From the NCBI RefSeq assembly GCF_028561335.1, contig NZ_JAQQTG010000006.1, positions 317 through 64,316 of the forward strand: a stretch of 64,000 nucleotides of DNA, given 5' to 3'. Origin of the DNA: Aequorivita todarodis. Its GTDB lineage: Bacteria > Bacteroidota > Bacteroidia > Flavobacteriales > Flavobacteriaceae. The translations under genes and the position numbers were made by a program. Shown piece after piece: positions 35,656-43,493 of the stretch (the first letter of the stretch is position 1; the number at the start of each line of letters is the position of its first letter). Under the pieces are notes generated by a model. That model searched no databases. It was given only the letters and a program-made list of their open reading frames with translations, and had not been told where the DNA came from.

Positions 35656-35838
35656 TCATTTTTTAGGAATGGGAAAAAAGGAGGTTTTGTTCATTCTTGT
35701 TTCAGAAAGGTAAAAATGCGCATTGGGGCTATCAATTATATTTTTTTAAAAAGAACAAATGTTATGGATGTTTCTTTCCTTTGCAAAAATAAATTATACT
35801 TGCATTCGTTTAGTTTTTAGTTACGGTAACTCGCGTCT

Positions 35839-36858
35839 ATGGCCCAAAAGGTTTTTTTAGTTGTTTCGCTTTTTGTATCTCAGCTTTTGGTAGCGCAGAT
35901 AGGGGGAAGGGCAACGTATCAATTCCTGAATTTGGTGAACAGTCCAAGAATGGCTGCCTTGGGCGGAAAGGTGGTTACAAATTACGACTACGACCCTACA
36001 CAAGGCCTTTTCAACCCGGCGAGCATCAACCCGGCGATGGACAACCAATTGTCGCTTAACTACACAAACTACATTGGCGATGTAAACTACGGTACCGCTG
36101 CATACGCTTATCTTTGGGACCGAAGGACGCAAGTATTGCACGCAGGGGTAACCTATGTGAATTACGGAAAATTTGATGGGTATGATGAAACTGGAAACCC
36201 AACCAGCAGTTTCAGCGGGGGTGAAGTGGCCCTTTCCCTTGGCCATGCCAGAAACATTGCATTTACCAACTTTCACGTTGGGGTAAACCTGAAACTTATT
36301 TCTTCAAAACTGGAGAATTATTCCTCATTTGGGGGCGCGCTGGATATCGGCCTTATGTACGTGTATGAAGATTGGGACCTTCACATAACCGGAGTTGCCA
36401 GAAATATTGGGACACAATTTACACCTTATCACGAAGAATACGAACCGTTGCCGTTTGAGATAATTTTAGGAATTTCACAAACTTTGGAAAACATTCCGAT
36501 TCGTTGGCATTTCACAATGGAAAATATGCAGCAGTGGAATATTGCATTTGCAAATCCCGCCCGATCCGAAACCGACCTGGAAGGAGAGACCACTGAAGAA
36601 AAGATTACTTTTGTTGACAATGCTTTTAGGCATATGATCGCGGGAATTGAACTTTTTCCCGAAAGTGGATTCAATATCCGTTTGGGTTATAATTTCAGGC
36701 GGGGCGAAGAGCTCCGTATTATTGAGAAACGCTCCTTTGCCGGACTTAGCGCGGGCTTTGCGATTAAATTGAATAAATTCAGGCTGAGCTATTCCTATTC
36801 AAAATATAGTTCTGCGGCATCATCGAGCTTCTTTGGGCTAAACATAGACCTTCAGTAA
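35839..36858 (+). CDS. porQ: Type IX secretion system protein PorQ
   Basis: A 339-residue outer-membrane protein with a signal peptide (about 1-20, ending LLVAQ) and a FadL/PorV-like 14-strand barrel fold. It carries the typical opening ATYQFLNLVNSPRMAALGGK, the repeated aromatic strands and the C-terminus FFGLNIDLQ. PorQ is a component of the type IX system whose exact role is less clear than that of PorV. The stop codon overlaps the cmk start by one base (TAATG). The lon-porQ-cmk order is, from memory, widespread in Flavobacteriaceae. The cargo at 9.9-11.9 kb and PorX at 50-51 kb are other parts of the pathway in this window. Confidence 0.85.
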   Translation: MAQKVFLVVSLFVSQLLVAQIGGRATYQFLNLVNSPRMAALGGKVVTNYDYDPTQGLFNPASINPAMDNQLSLNYTNYIGDVNYGTAAYAYLWDRRTQVLHAGVTYVNYGKFDGYDETGNPTSSFSGGEVALSLGHARNIAFTNFHVGVNLKLISSKLENYSSFGGALDIGLMYVYEDWDLHITGVARNIGTQFTPYHEEYEPLPFEIILGISQTLENIPIRWHFTMENMQQWNIAFANPARSETDLEGETTEEKITFVDNAFRHMIAGIELFPESGFNIRLGYNFRRGEELRIIEKRSFAGLSAGFAIKLNKFRLSYSYSKYSSAASSSFFGLNIDLQ

Positions 36859-37553
36859 TGCATAAAATTACCATCGCCATTGACGGATATTCCTCTACGG
36901 GAAAAAGCACGGTTGCAAAACAACTTGCCGATTCTTTGGGCTATGTCTATGTGGATAGTGGGGCTATGTACCGCGCCGTAACACTTTACGCGATGCAAAA
37001 CGGCATTATTTCAAAAAAACATTTTGACACTGAAAAATTAAAAGAATCACTTTCCTCAATCCATTTAAAATTTAAAAAGGAAGCAGGCTGGAACAAAGCG
37101 CACATTTTTTTGAACGGAACAGATGTGGAAAACGAAATCCGCAATCTTGAAGTTTCAGAATTTGTGAGCCCTATAGCCACTGTTCCCGAAGTGCGGACAA
37201 AATTGGTTGCCCAGCAGCAGCAAATGGGGCAGGAGAAGGGAGTGGTAATGGACGGTCGCGACATAGGAACGGTAGTTTTCCCCAATGCAGAATTGAAAAT
37301 TTTTATGAATGCCTCTGCGCCCGAGCGTGCACAAAGAAGGTATAAAGAACTTTTGGAAAGGGGAGATGTCGTTACCTTTGATGAAATCCTTAAAAATATC
37401 AAGGAGCGCGACCATATTGACACCACCCGGGAAGATTCCCCATTGCGAAAGGCTGCTGACGCTATTGAAATAGACAATTCTGAAATGAATCTTGAAGATC
37501 AATTCCACGTAGTACTGCAATTGGCAAAAGACCGAATTGCCGGCCGCGTTTAA
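36858..37553 (+). CDS. cmk: (d)CMP kinase
   Basis: A 231-residue nucleoside monophosphate kinase that makes CDP or dCDP from CMP or dCMP. The P-loop GYSSTGKST is at residues 10-18. DSGAMYRAVTLYA binds the monophosphate, and DGRDIGTVVFPNAELKIF and RGDVVTFDEILKNIKERD match the rest of the family. It starts at the one-base overlap with porQ, so the two are co-expressed, although no functional link between pyrimidine metabolism and secretion is known. Confidence 0.93.
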   Translation: MHKITIAIDGYSSTGKSTVAKQLADSLGYVYVDSGAMYRAVTLYAMQNGIISKKHFDTEKLKESLSSIHLKFKKEAGWNKAHIFLNGTDVENEIRNLEVSEFVSPIATVPEVRTKLVAQQQQMGQEKGVVMDGRDIGTVVFPNAELKIFMNASAPERAQRRYKELLERGDVVTFDEILKNIKERDHIDTTREDSPLRKAADAIEIDNSEMNLEDQFHVVLQLAKDRIAGRV

Positions 37554-37627
37554 AATTTTCCCTTTCACAAACTTCCTTTTTTCTTAAATCTTTTCTATAC
37601 TTGGGCTATCCTAAAAATTCATAAAAA

Positions 37628-38056
37628 ATGGGCTTTTTTCAAGAGTTTAAAAATTTTGCCATAAAGGGAAATATGATCGATATGGCGGTGGGTATTGTTA
37701 TTGGTACCGCTTTCAACAACGTTATCAGCACCATCGTCAAAAAAATTGTGATGCCACCTCTTTCCTTGCTCACCGATGGCGTAAACCTTTCGAACAAAAA
37801 ATATGTGCTCCGTGCCGCCACGGATTCTGCAGAAGAAGTAACCGTGGGTTATGGAGAGCTAATTGAGGTTCTGATCGATTTTTTCATAATTGCGTTTACT
37901 ATCTTTTTGGTAATTAAAATAATCAACCGGTTTAAGAAAAAATCTGAAGACCCCCACGACAAAACAGTTGAAACGCCCAAAAACATTCAACTTCTTTCAA
38001 ATATTGAAAAGTTAATGGAAGAGCAAAATACACTTTTGAAAAGCAAGAAAGACTAA
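37628..38056 (+). CDS. mscL: Large-conductance mechanosensitive channel MscL
   Basis: A 142-residue inner-membrane channel that opens at high membrane tension after osmotic down-shock. It has the amphipathic N-terminus MGFFQEFKNFAIKGNMIDMA, TM1 (about 17-40, VGIVIGTAFNNVISTIV), a periplasmic loop and TM2 (about 79-102, IEVLIDFFIIAFTIFLVIK), followed by a charged helix bundle. Length is typical. The end of the gene overlaps by four bases the convergent lipoprotein gene. Confidence 0.95.
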   Translation: MGFFQEFKNFAIKGNMIDMAVGIVIGTAFNNVISTIVKKIVMPPLSLLTDGVNLSNKKYVLRAATDSAEEVTVGYGELIEVLIDFFIIAFTIFLVIKIINRFKKKSEDPHDKTVETPKNIQLLSNIEKLMEEQNTLLKSKKD

Positions 38057-38427
38057 GGTCCAACCTTTCTAGCCGATGCCTTGCTGGTCTTTGTTTTTCC
38101 AACTTCGCTGAATTCAAACGTATAGGTATTCTTATGGGTAGTCAAAATCTTGATGAGTATGGCCTTTTTTTCAGCCTGATTTTTTGGATGGAGTTTCTCC
38201 AAAACATATTCACAGTCATTGATCCAGCGAATGGAAGAGGTATCGCTTTTGCCATCAAAAAAATCAATTTCAATGGAATCGTTGCGGGTTATGGTTGTTT
38301 TAAATACTTCCGTACCGGAAAGGGCCTCAAACTCGAACGTTCCGGTCCTAAAATCGGAGCAATTACGCTCACCCTCATAACAACTGGCGAAAAAAAGTAA
38401 GGAAACTAAAAGGAAAGAAAAACGCAT
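38053..38427 (-). CDS. Small lipoprotein of unknown function
   Basis: A 124-residue lipoprotein with the lipobox LFFASC (cysteine 16) after a clear signal. The mature part has two more cysteines (ERNCSDF, NDCEYVL) and a beta-rich pattern (GTFEFEALSGTE, TYTFEFSEVGKT), like the short Bacteroidota lipoproteins found near mscL. The last four bases overlap the mscL stop in a convergent arrangement. The family is not known to me by function. Confidence 0.7.
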   Translation of the reverse strand: MRFSFLLVSLLFFASCYEGERNCSDFRTGTFEFEALSGTEVFKTTITRNDSIEIDFFDGKSDTSSIRWINDCEYVLEKLHPKNQAEKKAILIKILTTHKNTYTFEFSEVGKTKTSKASARKVGP

Positions 38428-38471
38428 TTCAAATTTTTTATGCGAATTTCCGAAATTTTACCGAAAGCAGC

Positions 38472-38879
38472 TCAGTTTTGGTAAACATTAAAGCTGCCAT
38501 CCCTGTAAAAAATGACAATCCTTTCAATAGTTTCTGAATTTTGATTGCTCCGAACGGTTTTATCAGCTTCCACATTATTTTTATTTGAAAAAAGATCTTC
38601 CGCAGCAATTGGTTTTTGTTTTGGAGCAGCTATGGCATTTCTATTTTCAGGAATCGTGGGGAAAGAGCCTTTTCCGAATAGGAGCCAATTCATTTCCACT
38701 TCCGGAAATTGCTGAAGTAGCTTCATTACAAATTCCAAGCTCGGCTTATTTCTTCCTGATAACAAATGTGAAATAGTGGAGCGGTTAAAATCCAATTTTT
38801 CTGCAAATGCGGTGGCCGTAATACCGTAATATTCCAGTATTTTTTCAAGCCTTTTTACGAAATCCGAGCTGTTTATCAT
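38472..38879 (-). CDS. XRE family transcriptional regulator
   Basis: A 135-residue regulator with an N-terminal helix-turn-helix (about 5-60; TATAFAEKLDFNRSTISHLL with GRNKPSLEF) and the WLLFGKGSFP segment found in many Bacteroidota phage-repressor-like regulators, then a charged linker and a C-terminal segment (ETIERIVIFYRDGSFNVY) of unknown role. The ATG at 38879 is preferred over the one at 38900 because the candidate -7 element (38911-38918) would leave almost no leader for the latter. The -7 element is covered by a TTACAnnTGTAA dyad, so the protein may repress itself. It faces the M14 peptidase gene across a dyad-rich region. Confidence 0.85.
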   Translation of the reverse strand: MINSSDFVKRLEKILEYYGITATAFAEKLDFNRSTISHLLSGRNKPSLEFVMKLLQQFPEVEMNWLLFGKGSFPTIPENRNAIAAPKQKPIAAEDLFSNKNNVEADKTVRSNQNSETIERIVIFYRDGSFNVYQN

Positions 38880-38907
38880 TGTAACATTAGTTGTACCCAA
38901 TTAACGG

Positions 38908-38919
38908 TTACAAATGTAA
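38908..38919. promoter_or_regulatory. Palindromic operator overlapping the XRE gene promoter
   Basis: TTACA-AA-TGTAA is a perfect dyad. On the minus strand it contains TACATTTG (38911-38918), a TAnnTTTG -7 element, so binding here would block the XRE gene. The same half-sites recur in front of the M14 gene. Confidence 0.55.
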
Positions 38920-39065
38920 ATTATTTTAAGCCATCTGCCTAAAAACAATAGAAATATTACATTTTTAATTATAATTATACTTTATATAAAGTACTATAAA
39001 ATACTAATAAGCAGATATTTAATTATCATTTTATATATTTGATACCAAACATTGTAAATTCACGT

Positions 39066-39089
39066 GTAAAACATACGCGTTATGTTTAC
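39066..39089. promoter_or_regulatory. Imperfect dyad in the XRE-M14 intergenic region
   Basis: GTAAAACATA and TATGTTTAC are inverted around CGCGT, one base out of register. It is a further TGTAAA/TTTAC site in the row leading to the M14 promoter. Confidence 0.4.
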
Positions 39090-39116
39090 CGATGTAAGCA
39101 AGAAGATGCATTTTTC

Positions 39117-39159
39117 TTGTTTACACTTGTAAACTAAGCATTGTTTAACTTTGTAAACT
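39117..39159 (+). promoter_or_regulatory. Tandem operator sites over the M14 peptidase promoter
   Basis: Two 19-bp units, TTGTTTACACTTGTAAACT (39117-39135) and TTGTTTAACTTTGTAAACT (39141-39159), share 16 of 19 positions with a 24-bp period. The first holds the perfect dyad GTTTACA-CT-TGTAAAC and the TTG of a -33 box (39127-39129). The second holds the -7 element TAACTTTG (39146-39153). The ATG follows at 39172. Confidence 0.6.
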
Positions 39160-39171
39160 TCAAATTTGAGT

Positions 39172-40317
39172 ATGGAAATAAACGGTTGGTATCGGGATCA
39201 TTTTGAATTTCGGATAGGCGGTAGATATATTGCAATGCGGCACATTTATCCGTTGCTGGATATGTATAAATTGAAGTATGAAATTTCGGTTCCCGGGCTT
39301 TCGGAAATGGGTCAGGATATTCCGTTGATTAAAATTGGGGGAGGTTCTGAAATTGTTTTGGGCTGGTCCCAAATGCACGGAAATGAATCTACCACGACCA
39401 AGGCGCTTTTCGATTTTTTAAAGTTCATAAGTCAGAAACAGTATTTTCAAACTGAAATTGAGGAATTTTTACATAAATATACTTTTTACGTTTTCCCGAT
39501 ATTAAACCCCGATGGCGCTAAATTATACACCAGGGAAAACGCGAATAATATCGATTTAAACCGCGATGCGAAGCGTTTATCGCAAAAGGAAAGCCAATGC
39601 CTGCGTAAAATATTCGATGCCGTTAAACCGTCGTTGTGCCTTAACCTTCACGACCAACGCTCCATTTATGGTTTTAAGGACGGCAAGCCAGCCACGGTTT
39701 CGTTTTTAGCTCCCGCCGCCGATGAAAAGCGAACGACAACAGATTCCAGAAAAATAGCGATGCAGCAAATCGTTAAAATGAATACTTTTCTGCAGCAGTA
39801 CATACCGGGGCAGGTGGGGAGGTATGACGACAGCTTCAATGAAGCCTGTGTTGGCGACACCTTCCAAAAAGCTGGTGTGCCTACCATTTTGTTTGAGGCA
39901 GGACATTTCAATCGGGATTACCAGCGTGAAACAACACGTGAATTTATTTTCTATTCCTTGCTCTCCCTGTTTGAAATTATTGGCGGCAAGAGCCAATCAA
40001 TACGCTATGGGCAGTATTTTGACATTCCTGAAAACCTTAAAAACTACAACGATTTCATCCTTCGAAATGTAAAACTACCGGATGAAAAAAAGTTGGTTTC
40101 CATTGCGGTTCAATATGAAGAAGTTTTAAGGAATGATGAGATAATCTTTTCACCGGTAATTGACGCAATAGGAAATTTGAAAAATAAATTTGGCCATAAG
40201 GAGAAGGATGCCAAAGGAGCCGAAATTTTAACAAATTCGCAAGATAAATTAACAGTTGGGACTAATATTTCAGAAATAATAGATAAATTCGATAAATCGA
40301 TAATTTATTTTCAATAA
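39172..40317 (+). CDS. M14 family zinc carboxypeptidase
   Basis: A 381-residue protein without an obvious signal peptide. The zinc ligands are H69 and E72 (MHGNE) and H160 (LNLHDQ); N-D-L-N-R-D (IDLNRDAK) provides the substrate arginine, and the catalytic glutamate is E242 (ILFEAGHF). It belongs to the M14 carboxypeptidase group, close to the succinylglutamate desuccinylase-like and murein-tripeptide types; the substrate is unknown. The ATG at 39172 is chosen over an in-frame TTG two codons earlier. The promoter is covered by tandem operator sites next to an XRE regulator, so expression is probably conditional. Confidence 0.82.
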   Translation: MEINGWYRDHFEFRIGGRYIAMRHIYPLLDMYKLKYEISVPGLSEMGQDIPLIKIGGGSEIVLGWSQMHGNESTTTKALFDFLKFISQKQYFQTEIEEFLHKYTFYVFPILNPDGAKLYTRENANNIDLNRDAKRLSQKESQCLRKIFDAVKPSLCLNLHDQRSIYGFKDGKPATVSFLAPAADEKRTTTDSRKIAMQQIVKMNTFLQQYIPGQVGRYDDSFNEACVGDTFQKAGVPTILFEAGHFNRDYQRETTREFIFYSLLSLFEIIGGKSQSIRYGQYFDIPENLKNYNDFILRNVKLPDEKKLVSIAVQYEEVLRNDEIIFSPVIDAIGNLKNKFGHKEKDAKGAEILTNSQDKLTVGTNISEIIDKFDKSIIYFQ

Positions 40318-40345
40318 TTAAGTTCTTTTATATAATAAAACTTTC

Positions 40346-40353
40346 TAATTTTG
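40346..40353 (+). promoter_or_regulatory. Candidate -7 element for the Lrp/AsnC gene
   Basis: TAATTTTG fits TAnnTTTG, 20 bases before the ATG; the -33 region is only a weak match. Confidence 0.4.
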
Positions 40354-40373
40354 CGGAAAAGAACAAAAAAGTT

Positions 40374-40853
40374 ATGGCAAAATTTAAATTAGACGATACA
40401 GATCACAAGATTCTCGGTTTATTGATCGATAATACACGAATTCCCTTTACCGATATTGCAAAAAAACTCGATATTTCTGCGGGAACTGTCCACGTACGCG
40501 TAAAAAAGATGGAAGATGCCGGCATTATAACCGGATCCTCGCTTCAGGTTGATTATAAAAAACTGGGGTATTCCTTTATAGCCTATGTGGGGGTTTTCAT
40601 TTTTAAAACTTCGCAAACACAGTTTGTATTGGAGCGAATAAGCCACATTCCGTTTGTGACCGTGGCCCACGTAACTACGGGAAAATTTAATATTTTCTGT
40701 AAAATCAGGGCGCGGGACACGGCGCACGCCAAGGATATTATTTACGAAATAGATGATATTGAGGGTGTTAGCCGTACGGAAACCATGATTTCTATGGAGG
40801 AGAGCATTAACGACAAAAAAAGATTGCTCCATTCTATTTTCAAAGAAATATAA
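40374..40853 (+). CDS. Lrp/AsnC family transcriptional regulator
   Basis: A 159-residue regulator with an N-terminal winged HTH (about 5-60; DHKILGLLIDNTRIPFTDIA and ISAGTVHVRVKKMEDAGII) and a C-terminal ligand-binding RAM domain (about 70-150, with TVAHVTTGKFNIFCKIRA). Such regulators respond to amino acids and control their transport or breakdown. Target genes cannot be named; amino-acid catabolic genes (prodh, ald, rocD) occur elsewhere in the window but are not adjacent. It ends at its own terminator. Confidence 0.88.
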   Translation: MAKFKLDDTDHKILGLLIDNTRIPFTDIAKKLDISAGTVHVRVKKMEDAGIITGSSLQVDYKKLGYSFIAYVGVFIFKTSQTQFVLERISHIPFVTVAHVTTGKFNIFCKIRARDTAHAKDIIYEIDDIEGVSRTETMISMEESINDKKRLLHSIFKEI

Positions 40854-40878
40854 TATTTTTTACCCAATTTTATATTAA

Positions 40879-40908
40879 AGCCTTTGCCTAACAGCAAAGG
40901 TTTTTTTT
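40879..40908 (+). terminator. Terminator of the Lrp/AsnC gene
   Basis: AGCCTTTGC and GCAAAGGTT pair around CTAACA and a long T run follows. Confidence 0.78.
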
Positions 40909-40928
40909 ATCTTTCGTAAAAAAAGTAT

Positions 40929-41444
40929 ATGCTCCCTACAGCTATTTCTCCTTCAGAATATAATCCGTATTACGGACACTACATAGGGTTGGTAGAAAAC
41001 ATCAATTTGATGGATGCCCTTTCAGAGGGGCTGAACGCTACCCACGGATTTTTTGAGGGCATACCCCCTAATAAATGGAACCACCAATATGCGGCCGGCA
41101 AATGGACACCCAAGGATATACTGCAGCATATTGCCGATACCGAAAGGGTTTTCGCTTACAGGGCTTTATATTTTGCCCGTAGCAATAATGCCGAACTCAA
41201 AGGATTTGATGAAAATATATTTGCTGAAAATGCCCTTGCAGGCACCAAAACAGTTGCTGATCTTTTGCAAAACTATGTTGCCGTGCGCAACGCTACGCTA
41301 AATCTGTTTAAAAATTTTGACGAGAGCCAATTGAAGCAGAAGGGCCGGGCCAATGGAAGCGATATGTCCGTCAGGGCTGCGGGATTTGTAATTTGTGGCC
41401 ACGAAATACATCATTGTAACATACTACGGGAGCGTTATCTATAA
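40929..41444 (+). CDS. DinB family protein
   Basis: A 171-residue four-helix DinB-like protein, with a metal-binding triad suggested by the histidines in LQHIADTERVFAYRA and GHEIHHCNILRERYL. The family includes DNA-damage-induced proteins and thiol transferases (bacillithiol or mycothiol). It starts MLPTAISPSEYNPYYGHYI and shares a TAATG one-base overlap with the YihY-like gene, so the two are co-transcribed. The activity is unknown here. Confidence 0.85.
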   Translation: MLPTAISPSEYNPYYGHYIGLVENINLMDALSEGLNATHGFFEGIPPNKWNHQYAAGKWTPKDILQHIADTERVFAYRALYFARSNNAELKGFDENIFAENALAGTKTVADLLQNYVAVRNATLNLFKNFDESQLKQKGRANGSDMSVRAAGFVICGHEIHHCNILRERYL

Positions 41445-42391
41445 TGAAAGTTTTTAAGCTGTTAAAAGAAACATATTTAAGCTGGGATAAAAATGATCCT
41501 TGGGCAAAGAGTGCCGTTATCGCTTATTATGCACTTTTTTCGCTGCCGTCATTACTGATTATCTCGGTCCATTTTGCGGGCATTTTTTTTGGCAGGGAAG
41601 CTGTGGAAGGCAGAATAACAAGCGAAATTGGTAGCCTGATAGGAAAGCAGAGCGCAGACTTGATACAAACAATGATCATAAATGCAGCACTTTCGGAAAG
41701 TTCGGTACTCTTCATTATTTTTGGGATTGGGATATTGATTTTTGGGGCCACGGGTGTTTTTTTTCAACTTCAAAAAGCATTGAACGATATTTGGAGTGTT
41801 CGTGCCAAAAAAAATACAATCCTGGACACTTTAAAGCGAAGGGCTATTTCCTTCGGGATGGTGCTGGTTATCGGTTTGTTATTGCTTATATCTTTGGTTA
41901 TAACTTCGGCCATAAATGCCCTGAGTGATGTTATAGGCAACTACTATACAGACCTTTCGGCCCATATCGTGGAAATTCTAAATTTTATTTTTTCACAAAT
42001 CATAATTACTTCGCTATTTGCGGCAATCTTCACCTTGCTTCCCGATGTAAAAATAAAATGGAAAACCAATTTTATAGGCGCTTTTATGACTTCCTTGCTT
42101 TTTTTGGTGGGGAAGTATTTAATTGGGTTTTATTTCGCAAAATCGGACCCGGCTTCCATCTATGGAGCTGCGGGAAGTTTGGTGCTTATTCTTTTATGGG
42201 TCTATTACACCTGTCTTATTTTATTTTTTGGAGCAGAGTTTACGGTCAATTGGGCAATCTATCGAAACATAAAGATTGAACCCACCAGCAATGCGACACT
42301 TTCCTATGAGCGCGAAATGGAGGAGTTGCGCGAATACAAGCGAAAGGTGGAAGCCGATAAAAAAAAAGCCGAAACCTTACGGGGTAATTGA
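41444..42391 (+). CDS. YihY/BrkB family membrane protein
   Basis: A 315-residue inner-membrane protein with about six hydrophobic segments, beginning SWDKNDPWAKSAVIAYYALF. The centre contains GATGVFFQLQKALNDIWSVR and the C-terminal part FGAEFTVNWAIY, all typical of the BrkB/YihY family. A charged cytosolic tail follows (about 275-315, EREMEELREYKRKVEADKKK). The family was once named ribonuclease BN but lacks a proven enzymatic role. It overlaps the DinB gene by one base. Confidence 0.88.
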   Translation: MKVFKLLKETYLSWDKNDPWAKSAVIAYYALFSLPSLLIISVHFAGIFFGREAVEGRITSEIGSLIGKQSADLIQTMIINAALSESSVLFIIFGIGILIFGATGVFFQLQKALNDIWSVRAKKNTILDTLKRRAISFGMVLVIGLLLLISLVITSAINALSDVIGNYYTDLSAHIVEILNFIFSQIIITSLFAAIFTLLPDVKIKWKTNFIGAFMTSLLFLVGKYLIGFYFAKSDPASIYGAAGSLVLILLWVYYTCLILFFGAEFTVNWAIYRNIKIEPTSNATLSYEREMEELREYKRKVEADKKKAETLRGN

Positions 42392-42498
42392 TTCATTATA
42401 ATTCCTTAACAAAGATTAGTAAAAGATTAATATCGGAAAATTGATAGTCCGGTCTGCGCATGCTATTTTCCATGGAAATTAATTGTTTAACTGATAAA

Positions 42499-43059
42499 AT
42501 GAAAAAGATTATGAAGAAGAGAATCGCAATTTTAGCCACAGACGGATTTGAGGAATCTGAATTGAAATCCCCCAAAGAGGCGATGGAAAATGAAGGTTTT
42601 ATTGTTGACATTGTAAGCGAAAAGGAAGGAAAAATTAAGGCCTGGGCAGATGGCAATTGGAGCAACGAATACACTGTTGACAAAACACTGCAAAATGCTA
42701 CTGCCAGTGATTATAACGCATTGGTACTTCCCGGCGGTGTTATAAACCCTGACAAGTTGAGAAGAAACGATCATGCCTTAATGTTTGTGAAGCATTTCTT
42801 CGAACAAAAGAAACCCGTAGCGGCCATTTGCCATGGACCACAGATCCTAATTTCGGCAAATGTTGTAAAAGGAAGAAAAATGACTTCATTTAGTGCTATT
42901 AAAGTTGATTTAATCAACGCTGGAGCAAACTGGGTTGACGCAGAAGTCGTTGTTGACGAAGGTTTCGTAACCAGTAGAAACCCGAATGATTTGCCTGCTT
43001 TCAATTCAAAATTGATCGAGGAAATTAAAGAGGGCAAACACGAACTTCAGCATGCATAA
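42499..43059 (+). CDS. DJ-1/PfpI family protein (type 1 glutamine amidotransferase-like)
   Basis: A 186-residue protein of the PfpI/YhbO group. The nucleophile elbow is VAAICHGPQIL (the cysteine is followed by a histidine), and EESELKSPKEAMENEGF and ALVLPGGVINPDKLRRN are typical. Members act on damaged or glycated proteins and aldehydes, or as proteases. Several in-frame ATG codons precede; 42499 (MKKIMKKRIAILATDGFEE) is preferred since it gives the usual start, while 42460 adds an unlikely tail. The gene is single. Confidence 0.85.
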   Translation: MKKIMKKRIAILATDGFEESELKSPKEAMENEGFIVDIVSEKEGKIKAWADGNWSNEYTVDKTLQNATASDYNALVLPGGVINPDKLRRNDHALMFVKHFFEQKKPVAAICHGPQILISANVVKGRKMTSFSAIKVDLINAGANWVDAEVVVDEGFVTSRNPNDLPAFNSKLIEEIKEGKHELQHA

Positions 43060-43082
43060 TAGCAAGCGAAAGTTTTGAAAAT

Positions 43083-43111
43083 AAAAAAGAGGCAATCACG
43101 CCTCTTTTTTT
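43083..43111. terminator. Bidirectional terminator after the DJ-1 gene
   Basis: AAAAAAGAGGC and GCCTCTTTTTT pair around AATCAC. It also ends the convergent 97-residue gene. Confidence 0.82.
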
Positions 43112-43122
43112 ATGGAAGAGGA

Positions 43123-43416
43123 TTATTCCTCTTCATCCATTTTCTTTTTGTCCGGAATTTCGCTTATTGGCTCGTTGAAATCTGCATCATCGTAGTCGTC
43201 TTCGTCAAAATTTGCCATGCTTGTTTCAAGGCGCGAACTGACTTTTACCAGATATATTGTATCGTCAGTCCTTACCTCGACTGCTTCCACAGTTTCATTT
43301 TTGGCATTTTTGAACGTGATAACGTGGTCGTCATCATACCCGTCAGGATATTTTTCAACCAATAATGAAAGTATCTCTGGGGTCAACTTTCGGTAATCTA
43401 CAATGACTCGCTTCAT
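43123..43416 (-). CDS. Small acidic protein of unknown function
   Basis: A 97-residue protein. The first 60 residues (MKRVIVDYRKLTPEILSLLV, then KYPDGYDDDHVITF) look like a compact alpha-beta domain. The last 35 are a very acidic tail (FDEDDYDDADFNEP, KKKMDEEE). It seems conserved in flavobacteria, often near aroB, but I do not know the function. It is downstream of, and in the same direction as, aroB but on the far side of a 77-base gap, so co-transcription is uncertain: the order on the minus strand is aroB, then this gene. Confidence 0.7.
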   Translation of the reverse strand: MKRVIVDYRKLTPEILSLLVEKYPDGYDDDHVITFKNAKNETVEAVEVRTDDTIYLVKVSSRLETSMANFDEDDYDDADFNEPISEIPDKKKMDEEE

Positions 43417-43493
43417 TTAATATTTAATCTTTTGGTTTGTGGTTATAAAACTATTCAAAAATTGATGACTTAAAAATATTTTGAAGAAAATTT

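Noticed and set aside
35569-35820. 83-codon frame between lon and porQ
   Set aside because: It runs through the lon terminator hairpin and shows no family features.
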